Assembly: GCA_903970165.1 (NCBI GenBank)
Contig: CAJCHZ010000072.1
Location: 26,381 to 90,380, forward strand
Direction: 5' to 3'
Source: Betaproteobacteria bacterium
GTDB taxonomy: Bacteria; Acidobacteriota; Terriglobia; Acidiferrales; UBA7541
Length of the DNA stretch: 64,000 bases
The translations under genes were made by a program, and so were the position numbers. A model generated the notes under the pieces. The model was not told where the DNA came from. It did not search any database and worked only from the letters and a program-made list of their open reading frames with translations. Positions 17,790 to 26,831 of this stretch are shown here, piece after piece; the first letter of the stretch is position 1; the number at the start of each line of letters is the position of its first letter.

Positions 17790-18058
17790 GGTCCGTCTCC
17801 GTGGACCGTAATCCTGGCGCGTGTGCGTCTCCAGGAAGATTTCGGTAGCACGACACATCGTGCCACTCTTTGACACAGACAACTCCTCGAATTTCCGCAG
17901 GCCTCTGATCGATGAACTCCTTTAAATGCAACACTTACAAAAACGGAGGGGGCCCCGCGCGGTCTAAGAAATGGAAAAGGCAGTACTTACTCGAACTGGC
18001 TCATACGTGTTGATTATAAATGGTTTATGTGAGGTCGCCGTTCCGAGAACGCTCGTTC
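17790..18058. other. intergenic region with two short hairpins
   Basis: Holds a short hairpin GCACGA/TCGTGC at about 17848-17863 and a 7-bp inverted repeat (18045-18051 with 18054-18060) that touches the end of the minus-strand gene. Neither is followed by a T-run. No gene seen. Confidence 0.4.
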
Positions 18059-18667
18059 TCAGAGGCTCATGGACCATCCAACGATGGTCATGGAGAGGAC
18101 TAGGAAGAGCGCCGCGGTACTAACTAGACTGAGAATGCGGCCATGGCCGAGCAAATAGTCCCGGGACTCCGCGTCAATGCATAGGAGCACGGAGACGACC
18201 AGGACGACCCCCCACGCGAGAATCGCGGGCAGGCCGGGATACTTGCTGATCATGGATAGAAATTCGCCAGGGGGTTGGCCCGCGGGGATCCACCAGGGAA
18301 TCATAGGAGCAACGCCTGCTGCGAGAGAAAGCGTCAGCAGCTTACGCGTGAACCAGCCTTTGATTTTAGGGCGGGCTTCTTTCCAAACAAAGTAATCCCA
18401 GGCGAGAAGGGCTACAGCAAAAAGAACCCATCCGTAGAGAGCAGCTTTTTGGTCGAACCACCACCACGCGCGAAAAATAAATTTGGAGTTGTGCATATTG
18501 GCGTAGCGAGGAAGTAGCAATAGGGCCACGAGTCCATTGCACGCCACCGCTACCAACAGGGTGACCAGGCTCATCAACTGAAACCAGTAGCGCGTGGGCA
18601 CGCGCTTGCACCGGCTGCATACGGATTGTTTGGGCAGAAAGTTAAGGCCACAACGGTCGCAGAACAC
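18059..18667 (-). CDS. zinc-ribbon membrane protein, uncharacterised
   Basis: A 202-residue protein starting at a GTG at 18667, with GGGAGAG about six bases upstream; the longer frame reaching 18826 lacks coding character at its front. It opens with two CxxC pairs (CDRC and CSRC) that likely bind zinc, then has about five hydrophobic helices. The RYWFQLMSLV and LAWDYFVWKEARP segments show no family I can name. It is divergent from the kinase gene. Confidence 0.65.
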   Translation of the reverse strand: MFCDRCGLNFLPKQSVCSRCKRVPTRYWFQLMSLVTLLVAVACNGLVALLLLPRYANMHNSKFIFRAWWWFDQKAALYGWVLFAVALLAWDYFVWKEARPKIKGWFTRKLLTLSLAAGVAPMIPWWIPAGQPPGEFLSMISKYPGLPAILAWGVVLVVSVLLCIDAESRDYLLGHGRILSLVSTAALFLVLSMTIVGWSMSL

Positions 18668-18863
18668 GGTTACTCTCCCAAAGCTGGGAATGGAGACCTG
18701 TCGACTCACCGAGAGTATCTGATTGGAATCGCAAAAAACTACTGGTCTGAAGTGCAGTTGAAAGGTCAGGCAGTATTGGTAGTATGTAGTTCTCCAGCCT
18801 CTTCCCTTCCTTGGGAGAATTGCCATGACTTGTGCAAATTGAGCGGTCTGGCGGAGGTGCTAC

Positions 18864-20564
18864 GTGACCGAGACCACAAAACGGTGGGAAGGCCAAATCG
18901 TTGACGGAAGGTTCCCGTTGCGGCAGTTCCTTGGCGGCTCGGACCATAGCGCGGTGTTCCTTACAGAGCACGGCGAAGGCGAAAAACAAAAAGCGGCGAT
19001 CAAACTTGTGCCTGCGGACCCCGCGACAGCCAACCTGCAAATCTCGCAGTGGGAGGCCGCCGCAGGACTCTCTCATCCCAATTTATTGAAATTACTGGAC
19101 GGCGGGCGGTGCCAGATGGAGGGCAACGATCTGCTGTTTCTGGTGATGGAGTACGCCGAGGAAAACCTGTCGCAGATTCTGCCGGAGCGGGCGCTGGCGG
19201 CTGATGAAACGCGAGAGATGCTCGGACCGGTGTTGGATGCGCTGGAATTTCTACACGGAAGAGGATTTGTACATGGAGACGTCAAGCCCGCCAACATCCT
19301 GGCGATCGGTGACAAGTTAAAACTCTCTAGCGATGCGATTTGTGGTGCGGGACAAGCCCCGGCTTTTCATCGAAAGGCGGGTGCATACGTTGCGCCGGAA
19401 GCCATCAGCGGAATGTTGTCGCCGGCTGGTGATGTGTGGGCCCTGGGCACAACTCTGGTGGAGGTGCTGACGCAGCGTTTGCCGGAATGGCAACCTGGGC
19501 CACACGTGGAACCCGTCGTTCCTGCGACTCTGTCTTCGCCTTTTTTGGAAATTGCGCGGCAATGTTTGCGTGTGGATCCGCGGAAGAGGATCGGCATAGC
19601 CGACATTTCCGCGCGGCTGAGTGTGCGTGCACCATTGGCTTCGGCTGCAGCAGCCGGCGCGCCGGCGAGCGCAACGGCGGTTGCGGCTCCGCTGCCACCG
19701 CCTCCCCTCGCGCCCGTGGCGCCAAAAACGATTATTTCGCAGGCAGTGCCTCCTCGGCCCGCCATGAAACCCATGCCAAGTCCCCATCCGCCGAATCATT
19801 ATAGAGAAGCGAGACCTAGGCCGCGGTACATGGTGCCGCTCATTGTCGGAGCGCTGGTGGTGGCGGCTTTCCTTGCGGTTCCGAGACTTTTCGTACATCG
19901 CTCGGCAAACCCATCGTCAGCCGCCGCGGCGTCTGGAGCGGAATCAAGCGCAACAGGGGCGAAATCCGCGAACTCGGCGGTTGCTGCGCATTCGGATTCG
20001 CCGAATGCGAAATCTGGGCCATCGACGGCAAAGAACAAGGACCGGGCAGAGACACAGACTAAGTTAGGAACAGATCCAGGGAATGCTTCTCTGCCCAAGA
20101 GCGACATGGAGAAGCTCGAATCGGCAAAGGTCGAACCAACAAAGGTCGAGCCGGTCAGCAGCACCACGGCAACAGCGCAGCCTTCCGCAACTCCGCCTGC
20201 TCCGACAAATGCTGTTGCGCCGGGGAATACGGCAAAATCGGCAGTGCCCACAAGCGGTTCCGCGAAGGGCGAAGTCCTGGATCAGGTACTGCCTGATATT
20301 TCGCAGAAAGCGCGCAACACCATACAAGGAAAAGTACGCGTGAGCGTGAAAGTGCACGTGGATCCGTCTGGGGCTGTTTCGGATGCAGCGCTGGATTCAC
20401 CCGGGCCCAGCAAATTTTTCGCGGACCTCGCCTTGCAAGCGGCAAGGAAATGGGTCTTCTCGCCGCCAGAATTGAATGGCAGAAGTGTCGCGAGCGAATG
20501 GCGGCTGCAGTTTGATTTCCGTCAGAAACAGACGACCGTTGCGACCACGCAGACAACTCCTTAG
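18864..20564 (+). CDS. protein kinase-like protein with membrane helix and TonB-type C-terminus
   Basis: A 566-residue protein. Residues 10-260 are a Hanks-type kinase fold: AAIK with Lys47, a helix-C glutamate near 64, the catalytic loop HGDVKPANI with Asp139 and Asn144, an SDA in place of DFG at 156-158, and APE at 178-180. The glycine loop (GGSDHS) is degenerate. A proline/alanine linker leads to one membrane helix (about 322-344), an alanine-rich spacer and a TonB-type C-terminal domain (about 465-555, ending ARKWVFSPPELNG and WRLQFDF). It could signal across the membrane or be a pseudokinase. Confidence 0.8.
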   Translation: MTETTKRWEGQIVDGRFPLRQFLGGSDHSAVFLTEHGEGEKQKAAIKLVPADPATANLQISQWEAAAGLSHPNLLKLLDGGRCQMEGNDLLFLVMEYAEENLSQILPERALAADETREMLGPVLDALEFLHGRGFVHGDVKPANILAIGDKLKLSSDAICGAGQAPAFHRKAGAYVAPEAISGMLSPAGDVWALGTTLVEVLTQRLPEWQPGPHVEPVVPATLSSPFLEIARQCLRVDPRKRIGIADISARLSVRAPLASAAAAGAPASATAVAAPLPPPPLAPVAPKTIISQAVPPRPAMKPMPSPHPPNHYREARPRPRYMVPLIVGALVVAAFLAVPRLFVHRSANPSSAAAASGAESSATGAKSANSAVAAHSDSPNAKSGPSTAKNKDRAETQTKLGTDPGNASLPKSDMEKLESAKVEPTKVEPVSSTTATAQPSATPPAPTNAVAPGNTAKSAVPTSGSAKGEVLDQVLPDISQKARNTIQGKVRVSVKVHVDPSGAVSDAALDSPGPSKFFADLALQAARKWVFSPPELNGRSVASEWRLQFDFRQKQTTVATTQTTP

Positions 20565-20850
20565 AAAGTATTCCGCGCGCGAGGCCGGAAGTGCGCCTTG
20601 CGCTTGCCAAGTGGCCATAAGCGAGGTAGGGATCACACTTTTTGAGGAGCAGAATGCACCTGTCCGTTGGTACGGAGAGGGATGCTCGGCGCCTATCAGT
20701 AACTCCCTGAACTAACTGAAACTGAAGAAGTTATACGGCCCAGGAAGGGTCGCTGCACTTGCGTACCATAGCCACTTCCCATGGCAAAGCTTAGTTTGGC
20801 TCACGGCAGACGGCGCGCTTCGCGCGCCCGCGCCTGGTGGGCCACAGCGC
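20565..20850. other. intergenic region with GC hairpin
   Basis: 286 bases without a gene. A 7-bp perfect stem GGCGCGC/GCGCGCC with a TTC loop lies at 20812-20828, shortly before the HEAT protein start; it may affect its translation. Nothing else seen. Confidence 0.4.
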
Positions 20851-21855
20851 ATGAATCAGCAGCAAAATAAGGATTTCCCGGGAGAAAAGAACGGCTTCGG
20901 CGCGGAGAAAACGCGCGACGCCTGGAAACGCGGAATCCGCTGGACGGCAGCCCTGGTGGCGCTGGGCAGCGTTTCTCTTGCGGCTGGTTTTGAAACGGCA
21001 CGCACGACGATGCAGGCTTCCCCGTTTGCCATGGATGCGCAAAAGAGAACCCCTGCGCTGAGCGTATCGCCGGTGCGAACGGCCGCGGAAGAAAAAGGAA
21101 CGGATGCGGCGATACAACGGCTTCCAACACAGCAGCAGGCGGAGAAGCTGCTACAACTTGCGATCCAGAAGGACGAGGCTGCGCTCAACTTGCTGCGTCA
21201 GAATGTCGACGGATGGCGCGGCCGACTGAAAAATACGGACCAGCTGTTCGACCTGGTTCTCGCCGCGCTCAACTCACGCGACCTTCGCGTGCGCACGGCG
21301 GCGGTGGACGTCGATCTCGCGGCGAATAATTTGAGCAAATCGCCGGAAAGCGTGGAACGGCTGCTGCGGCAGTTGCGGAATGATCCATCTGCGCGAGGAA
21401 TGGCTTTGTGGCGCCTGGGTTCCTTGGGGAATCGCGGCGTCGAGCCTGATAAAGTGCTGAGCAACCTGCTGAAATATTCGCAGGATCGAAACGAACACAC
21501 ACGCTACTGGGCAGTCGAAGGCCTGGCCATGCTGGGGAACGATGCAACGATTGACCCGCTGCTAGAGGCATTGACGCATGATCCTTCGCCGCGCGTACGC
21601 GAACGCGCCGCGAACAGCCTTGGCGAGGCTGGCATGTTGACGCGGGAAGAGCGACTGGCTGCCGTGCCGCTCTTGCTCAATTTTGCCGACGACGACTCGC
21701 TGAATGCTACGACACGGGGACTGATCTACGGAACGCTTCGCATCATCACGGGTTCGCCGATTGGGAATGATGCCGACGCGTGGCGCGAGTGGTGGGCGCA
21801 GCACGACCCGGCGCGGCAGCGGCCGCTGGGACAAGGGAATATTGTGCGCACTTGA
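20851..21855 (+). CDS. HEAT-repeat protein with N-terminal membrane anchor
   Basis: A 334-residue protein with one hydrophobic helix (about residues 30-48) and a helical repeat region (about 110-300). Units such as LVLAALNSRDLRVRTAAVDV, the EHTRYWAVEGLAMLG stretch and DPSPRVRERAANSLGEAG are HEAT or PBS-lyase type repeats that mediate protein contacts. The C-terminal DADAWREWWAQH resembles an ending often found in secreted HEAT proteins. Partner unknown. Confidence 0.75.
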   Translation: MNQQQNKDFPGEKNGFGAEKTRDAWKRGIRWTAALVALGSVSLAAGFETARTTMQASPFAMDAQKRTPALSVSPVRTAAEEKGTDAAIQRLPTQQQAEKLLQLAIQKDEAALNLLRQNVDGWRGRLKNTDQLFDLVLAALNSRDLRVRTAAVDVDLAANNLSKSPESVERLLRQLRNDPSARGMALWRLGSLGNRGVEPDKVLSNLLKYSQDRNEHTRYWAVEGLAMLGNDATIDPLLEALTHDPSPRVRERAANSLGEAGMLTREERLAAVPLLLNFADDDSLNATTRGLIYGTLRIITGSPIGNDADAWREWWAQHDPARQRPLGQGNIVRT

Positions 21856-21921
21856 CGCACGAACGCTTCTGGCGGCGCTGAGAGATTTCGCGAGGCGCAA
21901 ATTCTCAGAACACCTCATTCC

Positions 21922-22533
21922 TTATGACTGGATGACCGGCGCGCGAAACAACCGGGCCAGCAACAGGTGTGTGGGCCAGTAAATGGCAGCGACAATCACC
22001 ATGAATATGAAGGCGAGATGGGCCACTGCGGGTCCCCAAGCACGATGGAAGACGGGATCGCGGAAGGCGTAGTTCATGTTGAGATCTTCGGCGAAGAAGC
22101 GCGAGATGATCAGTAGAATTGCAGCGATTGCGGCCTGCAGGCCTAACGCGCGTTTGTCGTAGCCAACTTTCCGAAGGGTCCAAAGAAGGACAAGTGGCAG
22201 TCCAAGGTGAAATGTGGAAAGAAGACGCACCCAGAGCGGGTAGCGCGCGTCCCACATATAATCCGCGCCGCCAATGAGAAAGCGGCCTGTTGCGAGCCGC
22301 CAGCCAACGTCCGAAACCCAGAGGATGCCCGCCGCAACGGAACTGACGGCCTGACTCGAAAGCAGAAGCGGATTCGCGAGCCAGATTCCTACGAAGGACA
22401 GGATCACCGCGACGTCGCATAGATGCAGCAGATTGGACCATCCCCATACGCGGAAATACGCGGGAAGCCAGACGATCATCCATAGAAGACTAAACCATCG
22501 CAACACGGGGAAAGTGGGTGAGCCGGGCGTCAT
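21922..22533 (-). CDS. conserved multi-pass membrane protein
   Basis: A 203-residue protein with about six hydrophobic segments and few charged residues. Motifs such as HLCDVAVI, GGADYMWD and FAEDLNMNYAFRDP, together with a conserved-looking HL/FH pattern, suggest a defined membrane family, but I cannot assign a function. No partner gene is obvious; the next gene on the strand is 170 bases upstream. Confidence 0.6.
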   Translation of the reverse strand: MTPGSPTFPVLRWFSLLWMIVWLPAYFRVWGWSNLLHLCDVAVILSFVGIWLANPLLLSSQAVSSVAAGILWVSDVGWRLATGRFLIGGADYMWDARYPLWVRLLSTFHLGLPLVLLWTLRKVGYDKRALGLQAAIAAILLIISRFFAEDLNMNYAFRDPVFHRAWGPAVAHLAFIFMVIVAAIYWPTHLLLARLFRAPVIQS

Positions 22534-22703
22534 GCGGTTTGGCGTTTTCGTGGTTTGCAGTTGGCTAAGGTTATCACAGGCGGTCCTGACTAGACGGAAT
22601 TAGAACAGCGTCCGCGAGACAAGACCGTGCAATCCTTCGGCTAGTTTTTGCTGATGCTCGGCCGGCAAGTGCTCGAGCAGAGCTCCCGCACTCCACACAA
22701 CGC

Positions 22704-23138
22704 TCAGCGATAGCCCAGGTCTGGGCCGAGTTGGATGGAGCTTGGCATGAACGTGCCACTTCCGCGGGCCACTTCTTTGCCGCGGCTGTCGAGGAGAACG
22801 CCTTCGGCAATGTAGAGGCGCTTCGAGCGGCTGACGACCTGGCCGCGCGCCAGGAGCTGACCATCGGAAACGGGCCGCAAGAAATAGAGCTGGAACGAGG
22901 AAGTGACCACGAAGAAATCCGTAACAAGGGATTGGACGGCAAAAAAAGTTGCGTCGTCGAGCGCCTTGAAATAGACCGCGCCGTGAATCGCTTGAGCCGC
23001 ATGATGAAACTCTTCGCGAACCGGCAGGTCAATTTCGGCACGGCCTGCTTCTGGAATACGCAGGCGAGGCTGAAAGTATTCGTTGATCGGAGCACGGCCG
23101 TACATGGCGATGAGCATGTCGAAGTGTTTTGTATCCAT
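22704..23138 (-). CDS. PaaI-type hotdog thioesterase
   Basis: A 144-residue hotdog-fold protein. The long central helix HGAVYFKALDDATFFA and the strand pattern YFLRPVSDGQLLARGQVVS fit the PaaI/YdiI acyl-CoA thioesterase group. These hydrolyse acyl-CoA or aryl-CoA thioesters in the cytoplasm. The substrate cannot be predicted. It lies 49 bases after dgt on the same strand. Confidence 0.8.
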   Translation of the reverse strand: MDTKHFDMLIAMYGRAPINEYFQPRLRIPEAGRAEIDLPVREEFHHAAQAIHGAVYFKALDDATFFAVQSLVTDFFVVTSSFQLYFLRPVSDGQLLARGQVVSRSKRLYIAEGVLLDSRGKEVARGSGTFMPSSIQLGPDLGYR

Positions 23139-23187
23139 GGATTGAGAGTGGCGTTCGCTCCTTGATGCGGCGAGATTCTAAAATCTT

Positions 23188-24303
23188 TTAAGTTGCCGAA
23201 GCGGAGGTGGTGCCGAAATGCTCCTGATGCTTGCGCAACAGGAATTGGTCGGTCATTCCGGCGATGTAGTCGCATACGACAAGATGGCGCGCCTCGGTGC
23301 GGGTGGATTCTTCGTGAGAGGCGGGCATGGAACCGGGCGAATCAAGGTAAAAGGCGAAGAGTTCTTCGAGACAGCGGACGGAGCGGTCGCGGTCTTCGGT
23401 GATGGCTGGGTCGTTGTAAATATTCTGGAAGAGGAAGCGCTTGAGGGACGCATTGGCCTGCGCGGCAGTCTCGCTAAAAGCCGCCAGGCGATTGGGTGTA
23501 TTCCGGATGTCATCGAGAGAAGAGATCCCAGAATTTTGAACTTTGACGTTGGTACGGAAAAGTAGGTCGCTGGCGAGAAAATTTACGGTGTTACGGAGTG
23601 CTTCATTGAATTTAAGTTTTTCGCGCGCCGCAGGATAGCAGGATTCGACTTTCGCGTAGATTTCAGCAAAAAGGGGCACTTCCTTTCGAAGAGTATCCAT
23701 GTCGAGGAGTTCCGCTTCGAGAGCATCGTCGAGATCGGCAGTATTGTAGGCAATCTCATCAACCAAATCGATCAACTGACTTTCGAGAGGTGGACGAAGA
23801 TCGAGGAGATATTCGGTCAGATGAGGAACCTCGGAGGCGGTGTAATCGTGAGAGTGCTTGACGATCCCCTCGCGCACCTCAAAGGTGAGATTCAAGCCGG
23901 GAAAATCGAGATAGGGACTTTCAAATTGTTCGACGATGCGAAGCGCCTGAAGATTGTGATTGAAACGCGAGCCGTGCGGGCGCATTAGTTCGTCGAGTTT
24001 TTTTTCGCCGGCGTGGCCGAAAGGCGGGTGACCGATGTCGTGCGCGAGCGCGAGAGTTTCAGCGAGATCGGTATTGAGGCCGAGAGCCGCGGCTACGGTG
24101 CGGGCTATCTGCGAAACCTCGAGCGTGTGCGTGAGCCGGTTGCGAAAGTGGTCGGAATACCGGATGGTGAAGACCTGCGTCTTGGATTCGAGGCGGCGGA
24201 AGGCGCGGGAATGAATGATGCGGTCGCGGTCGCGCGCGTATTCATTGCGGTAGGGATGCTCTGGCTCAGGATAGCGGCGGCCGCGTGAGAGTTCCACGCG
24301 CAT
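23188..24303 (-). CDS. dgt: deoxyguanosinetriphosphate triphosphohydrolase-like protein
   Basis: A 371-residue HD-domain phosphohydrolase. Metal-binding residues appear in order: NRLTHTLEVSQIAR, then LALAHDIGHPPFGHAGE, and later an aspartate in LVDEIAYNTADLDD. The N-terminus (YRNEYARDRDRIIHSRAFRRLESKTQVF region) is typical of Dgt-like dNTPases, which split dNTPs into nucleoside and triphosphate. Size fits the shorter Dgt-like subgroup. Confidence 0.9.
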   Translation of the reverse strand: MRVELSRGRRYPEPEHPYRNEYARDRDRIIHSRAFRRLESKTQVFTIRYSDHFRNRLTHTLEVSQIARTVAAALGLNTDLAETLALAHDIGHPPFGHAGEKKLDELMRPHGSRFNHNLQALRIVEQFESPYLDFPGLNLTFEVREGIVKHSHDYTASEVPHLTEYLLDLRPPLESQLIDLVDEIAYNTADLDDALEAELLDMDTLRKEVPLFAEIYAKVESCYPAAREKLKFNEALRNTVNFLASDLLFRTNVKVQNSGISSLDDIRNTPNRLAAFSETAAQANASLKRFLFQNIYNDPAITEDRDRSVRCLEELFAFYLDSPGSMPASHEESTRTEARHLVVCDYIAGMTDQFLLRKHQEHFGTTSASAT

Positions 24304-24520
24304 CGCCCACGGCGCGCTTGTTGGAAGTGGTTCGATGAGCGGCTCCGAGAACGGACACTATGCCCTGTCTGTACTCCTGATTGCTCACAAACTTTTTTTG
24401 GACAGGCAAGAATGTCCTACAACTGACTAAGTTCTTTCTATCAAAGGCGCACGCTCTTGCCAGTTGCCGCGTCCAAAAGCTGGAACAAAGCTCAGCGAAC
24501 AAGCTCCCGCAATCTAAAAT

Positions 24521-25246
24521 TCAGGACTTGGGCGCGGGCAGCGTTTGCAGGGCGCGTTCCGCTTCATCCGAAACCGCGGTATTCGGAAATTCTTTTTTCA
24601 GCTGCTGATAGACGCTTACGGCTTCCGTGGGATTCGTCTGGCGTAGCACGCTGGCCAGTTCGAAAAGAGCAAGGGGACGCGGCACGAAAACGGAAGCATG
24701 CTCCGACAAGTCACGAAACACTTTGACGGCATCGGCGGGCTTGCCGGTGCGCTCGTAAATCACGCCTATCTGATACTGCGCCATGGCAACCAGCTCTTTG
24801 TCGCTGCCGGAGCTGATCTTCTTCAATTCCTCAAGCGCCTGATTATGGCGCTCGAGATCTTCATAGCACAGTGCGGCGTAGTAGGCAGCAAGCCGGCCGG
24901 GATTCGTGCGGGGATATTTCGTCGCAACGGCGGAAAATTTTTGCACGGCGTCTTCGGCACGCGCGGTATCCGTGGGATAAAGAGTTTCGGTGGGGTCAGC
25001 GGGATCGGGCGTTGAGCCAACCCGGCCAGAATACGCTTTCATGGCCACATCCATCACCGCGGTGGCCTGCACCGTCTGGCGGTCGGTATAAAAACGCCAG
25101 CCGAAATAGCCTACGGCGACAAGCACAACGGTCAGAATCCCGATAGCTAGAACCGTCGTGTGCGAAAAAACGGCTTCGGCGCCATGCTCGATGGCGTCGT
25201 GAATTTTGTCCTGCTTCAATTCCCTGCGCGAAATATGTTCCGCCAC
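24521..25246 (-). CDS. TPR membrane protein, YfgM/TolA-like family
   Basis: A 241-residue protein from a GTG at 25246, with AGGAGAG six bases upstream. An N-terminal cytoplasmic stretch (about 1-30) precedes one membrane helix (about 31-50), and a periplasmic TPR region follows with repeats around FSAVATKYPRTNPGRLAAYY, YQIGVIYERTGKPADAVKVF and AVSVYQQLKKEFP. Such proteins help chaperone or assemble periplasmic complexes. The upstream extension to 25783 overlaps the FHA gene on the other strand and is not coding. Confidence 0.75.
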   Translation of the reverse strand: MAEHISRRELKQDKIHDAIEHGAEAVFSHTTVLAIGILTVVLVAVGYFGWRFYTDRQTVQATAVMDVAMKAYSGRVGSTPDPADPTETLYPTDTARAEDAVQKFSAVATKYPRTNPGRLAAYYAALCYEDLERHNQALEELKKISSGSDKELVAMAQYQIGVIYERTGKPADAVKVFRDLSEHASVFVPRPLALFELASVLRQTNPTEAVSVYQQLKKEFPNTAVSDEAERALQTLPAPKS

Positions 25247-25408
25247 AAAGGCTCTCCTGACTGGATTGGAATCCTTAATCGTAGCACAACAACAGGGCAG
25301 CAGGACTGCCGGCGAGGGCGGAAAGGCACAGGAAACGGGCAATTTTACCCTTGCAGCATGCGTCGGAATTGTCCGCAACCCCCACACGTCCCCGAGTGTT
25401 AGATTTAA

Positions 25409-25945
25409 GTGATGCAGGCTGCGTGTACCCATTGCGGGACCGAGCATAAGCTCAAGGATGCCGACTCCACGGTACATCCCAAGGTGCAGTTCAAGTGCTC
25501 GAAGTGCGGCAAGACCACGGTCGTCGAGGTCAAGCGGCGCGCCGACCAGACCGTGGTGATTAGCCCGCTGCCCTCGTTTGCGCGCGCGGATGCTTCCACG
25601 TCGAATTTGAAGCTGCCACCGGCAGACGATGGCCTGAAGCTGCCATCGAATGGCGTGTTTGTAATTGCGATTACCGCAGGGCCCGCCGCAGGAGAAGTTT
25701 TTCGCCTCATGCAGCCTCGCGTGGTGATTGGGCGGAAGGGTGCCGATATCCCACTGAATGACCCTGAGATTTCGCGGCATCACTGCCTGCTGGAAGTGCG
25801 CGATACGTTCATCAATTTGAAAGATCTTGATTCGACGAACGGAACGTTTTATGAGGAAGAGCGCGTGCGAGCAGCCATGTTGCAGGACGGTTCGGAGTTC
25901 CGGATCGGCGAAAGCATGATTCGAGTCAGCTTCCAGAAAAAGTGA
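25409..25945 (+). CDS. zinc-finger and FHA domain protein
   Basis: A 178-residue protein. Residues 5-45 contain an MJ0042-type zinc ribbon (ACTHCG and FKCSKCGK). Residues about 85-175 form an FHA domain with the phosphothreonine-binding residues: GRKGADI, SRHHC and DSTNGTF. FHA domains bind phosphothreonine made by Hanks-type kinases; the kinase-like gene at 18.9 kb is a candidate partner but is not adjacent. A GTG at 25409 and ATG at 25412 are both possible starts. Confidence 0.88.
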   Translation: MMQAACTHCGTEHKLKDADSTVHPKVQFKCSKCGKTTVVEVKRRADQTVVISPLPSFARADASTSNLKLPPADDGLKLPSNGVFVIAITAGPAAGEVFRLMQPRVVIGRKGADIPLNDPEISRHHCLLEVRDTFINLKDLDSTNGTFYEEERVRAAMLQDGSEFRIGESMIRVSFQKK

Positions 25946-26051
25946 CGCGCAGCTTGCGCGGTTTTGTTTCGTTCTTGTCTAAATTACCGCCAGGCCTTGG
26001 GGAGGGTGAGTGTAAGATACTGCCGACTGTGGTTTACTGCGCCCGCACCCG

Positions 26052-26831
26052 ATGAATCGCCTCTCCGCCTGCCTGATTACGCTCAATGAAGAACACAATC
26101 TTCCCCGCGCTTTGGCTTCGCTCGCTGGAATTGCCGATGAAATCGTCGTGGTAGATTCCGGAAGCACCGACCGGACGGCGGAGATCGCCCGCGAACATGG
26201 AGCGGTTTTCCTGGAGCGGGCGTGGACTAATTATTCCGAACAAAAAAACTTTGCCGCGGAGCGTGCGCAGAATGACTGGATTTTTTCGATGGACGCCGAC
26301 GAAGAGCTGAGCAGCGCGCTACAGAGTTCCCTGCTGGATTGGAAAAGGCACAACGCGGAATTTGCGGTTTACGAAATGGCGCGAAAGACGTGGTATTTGG
26401 GAGCGTGGATCAAGCACTCCGGCTGGTACCCGGATTTTCAACGGCGGCTATACCGGAAAGATGCGGCAGCATTCAAGGGGATCATTCACGAGTCGCTGAA
26501 GTTCGAAGGCCAGCCGGGAAGGTTGGCCGGCGATTTGCTGCATTATACGGTGCGTTCGTTTGCAGAGCACGAAGCCAACGTTGAGCGATACACCACGCTT
26601 GCCGCGAAACAGATGTTTGCATCCGGAAAACGGAAGTGGCGGGGAGCAATGTGGCTGGCGACTCCCTGGAGTTGGTTTCAGAACTACTTTCTGCGCGGCG
26701 GGTTTTTGGATGGCTATCGCGGAGCTCTGATTTCGCAAATGGCGGCGCGGTCCGTGCGGTTAAAGTATGCGAAGCTCGGCAAATTGGTTGAAGCGGTGCA
26801 GCAGCAGGGCGCGAGTGGAGAGAAATCGTGA
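26052..26831 (+). CDS. GT2 glycosyltransferase, LPS core type
   Basis: A 259-residue GT-A enzyme of the family that includes WaaE/LgtF. Motifs include SACLITLNEEHNLPRAL, VVVDSGSTDRT, and the metal-binding SMDADEEL. The C-terminal part has RRLYRKDAAAFKG and HYTVRSFAEH. It probably adds a glucose to a core oligosaccharide. It overlaps the following GT4 gene by 4 bases, so the pair acts together on surface glycan. Confidence 0.88.
   Translation: MNRLSACLITLNEEHNLPRALASLAGIADEIVVVDSGSTDRTAEIAREHGAVFLERAWTNYSEQKNFAAERAQNDWIFSMDADEELSSALQSSLLDWKRHNAEFAVYEMARKTWYLGAWIKHSGWYPDFQRRLYRKDAAAFKGIIHESLKFEGQPGRLAGDLLHYTVRSFAEHEANVERYTTLAAKQMFASGKRKWRGAMWLATPWSWFQNYFLRGGFLDGYRGALISQMAARSVRLKYAKLGKLVEAVQQQGASGEKS

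Noticed and set aside
18668..18826. N-terminal extension of the zinc-ribbon membrane protein
   Set aside because: It lacks coding character, while a GTG with GGGAGAG at 18667 begins directly before the first CxxC.
25247..25783. Upstream extension of the TPR gene across the FHA gene
   Set aside because: The extension lacks protein character and overlaps a well-supported gene on the other strand; a GTG with a good ribosome site at 25246 explains the start.
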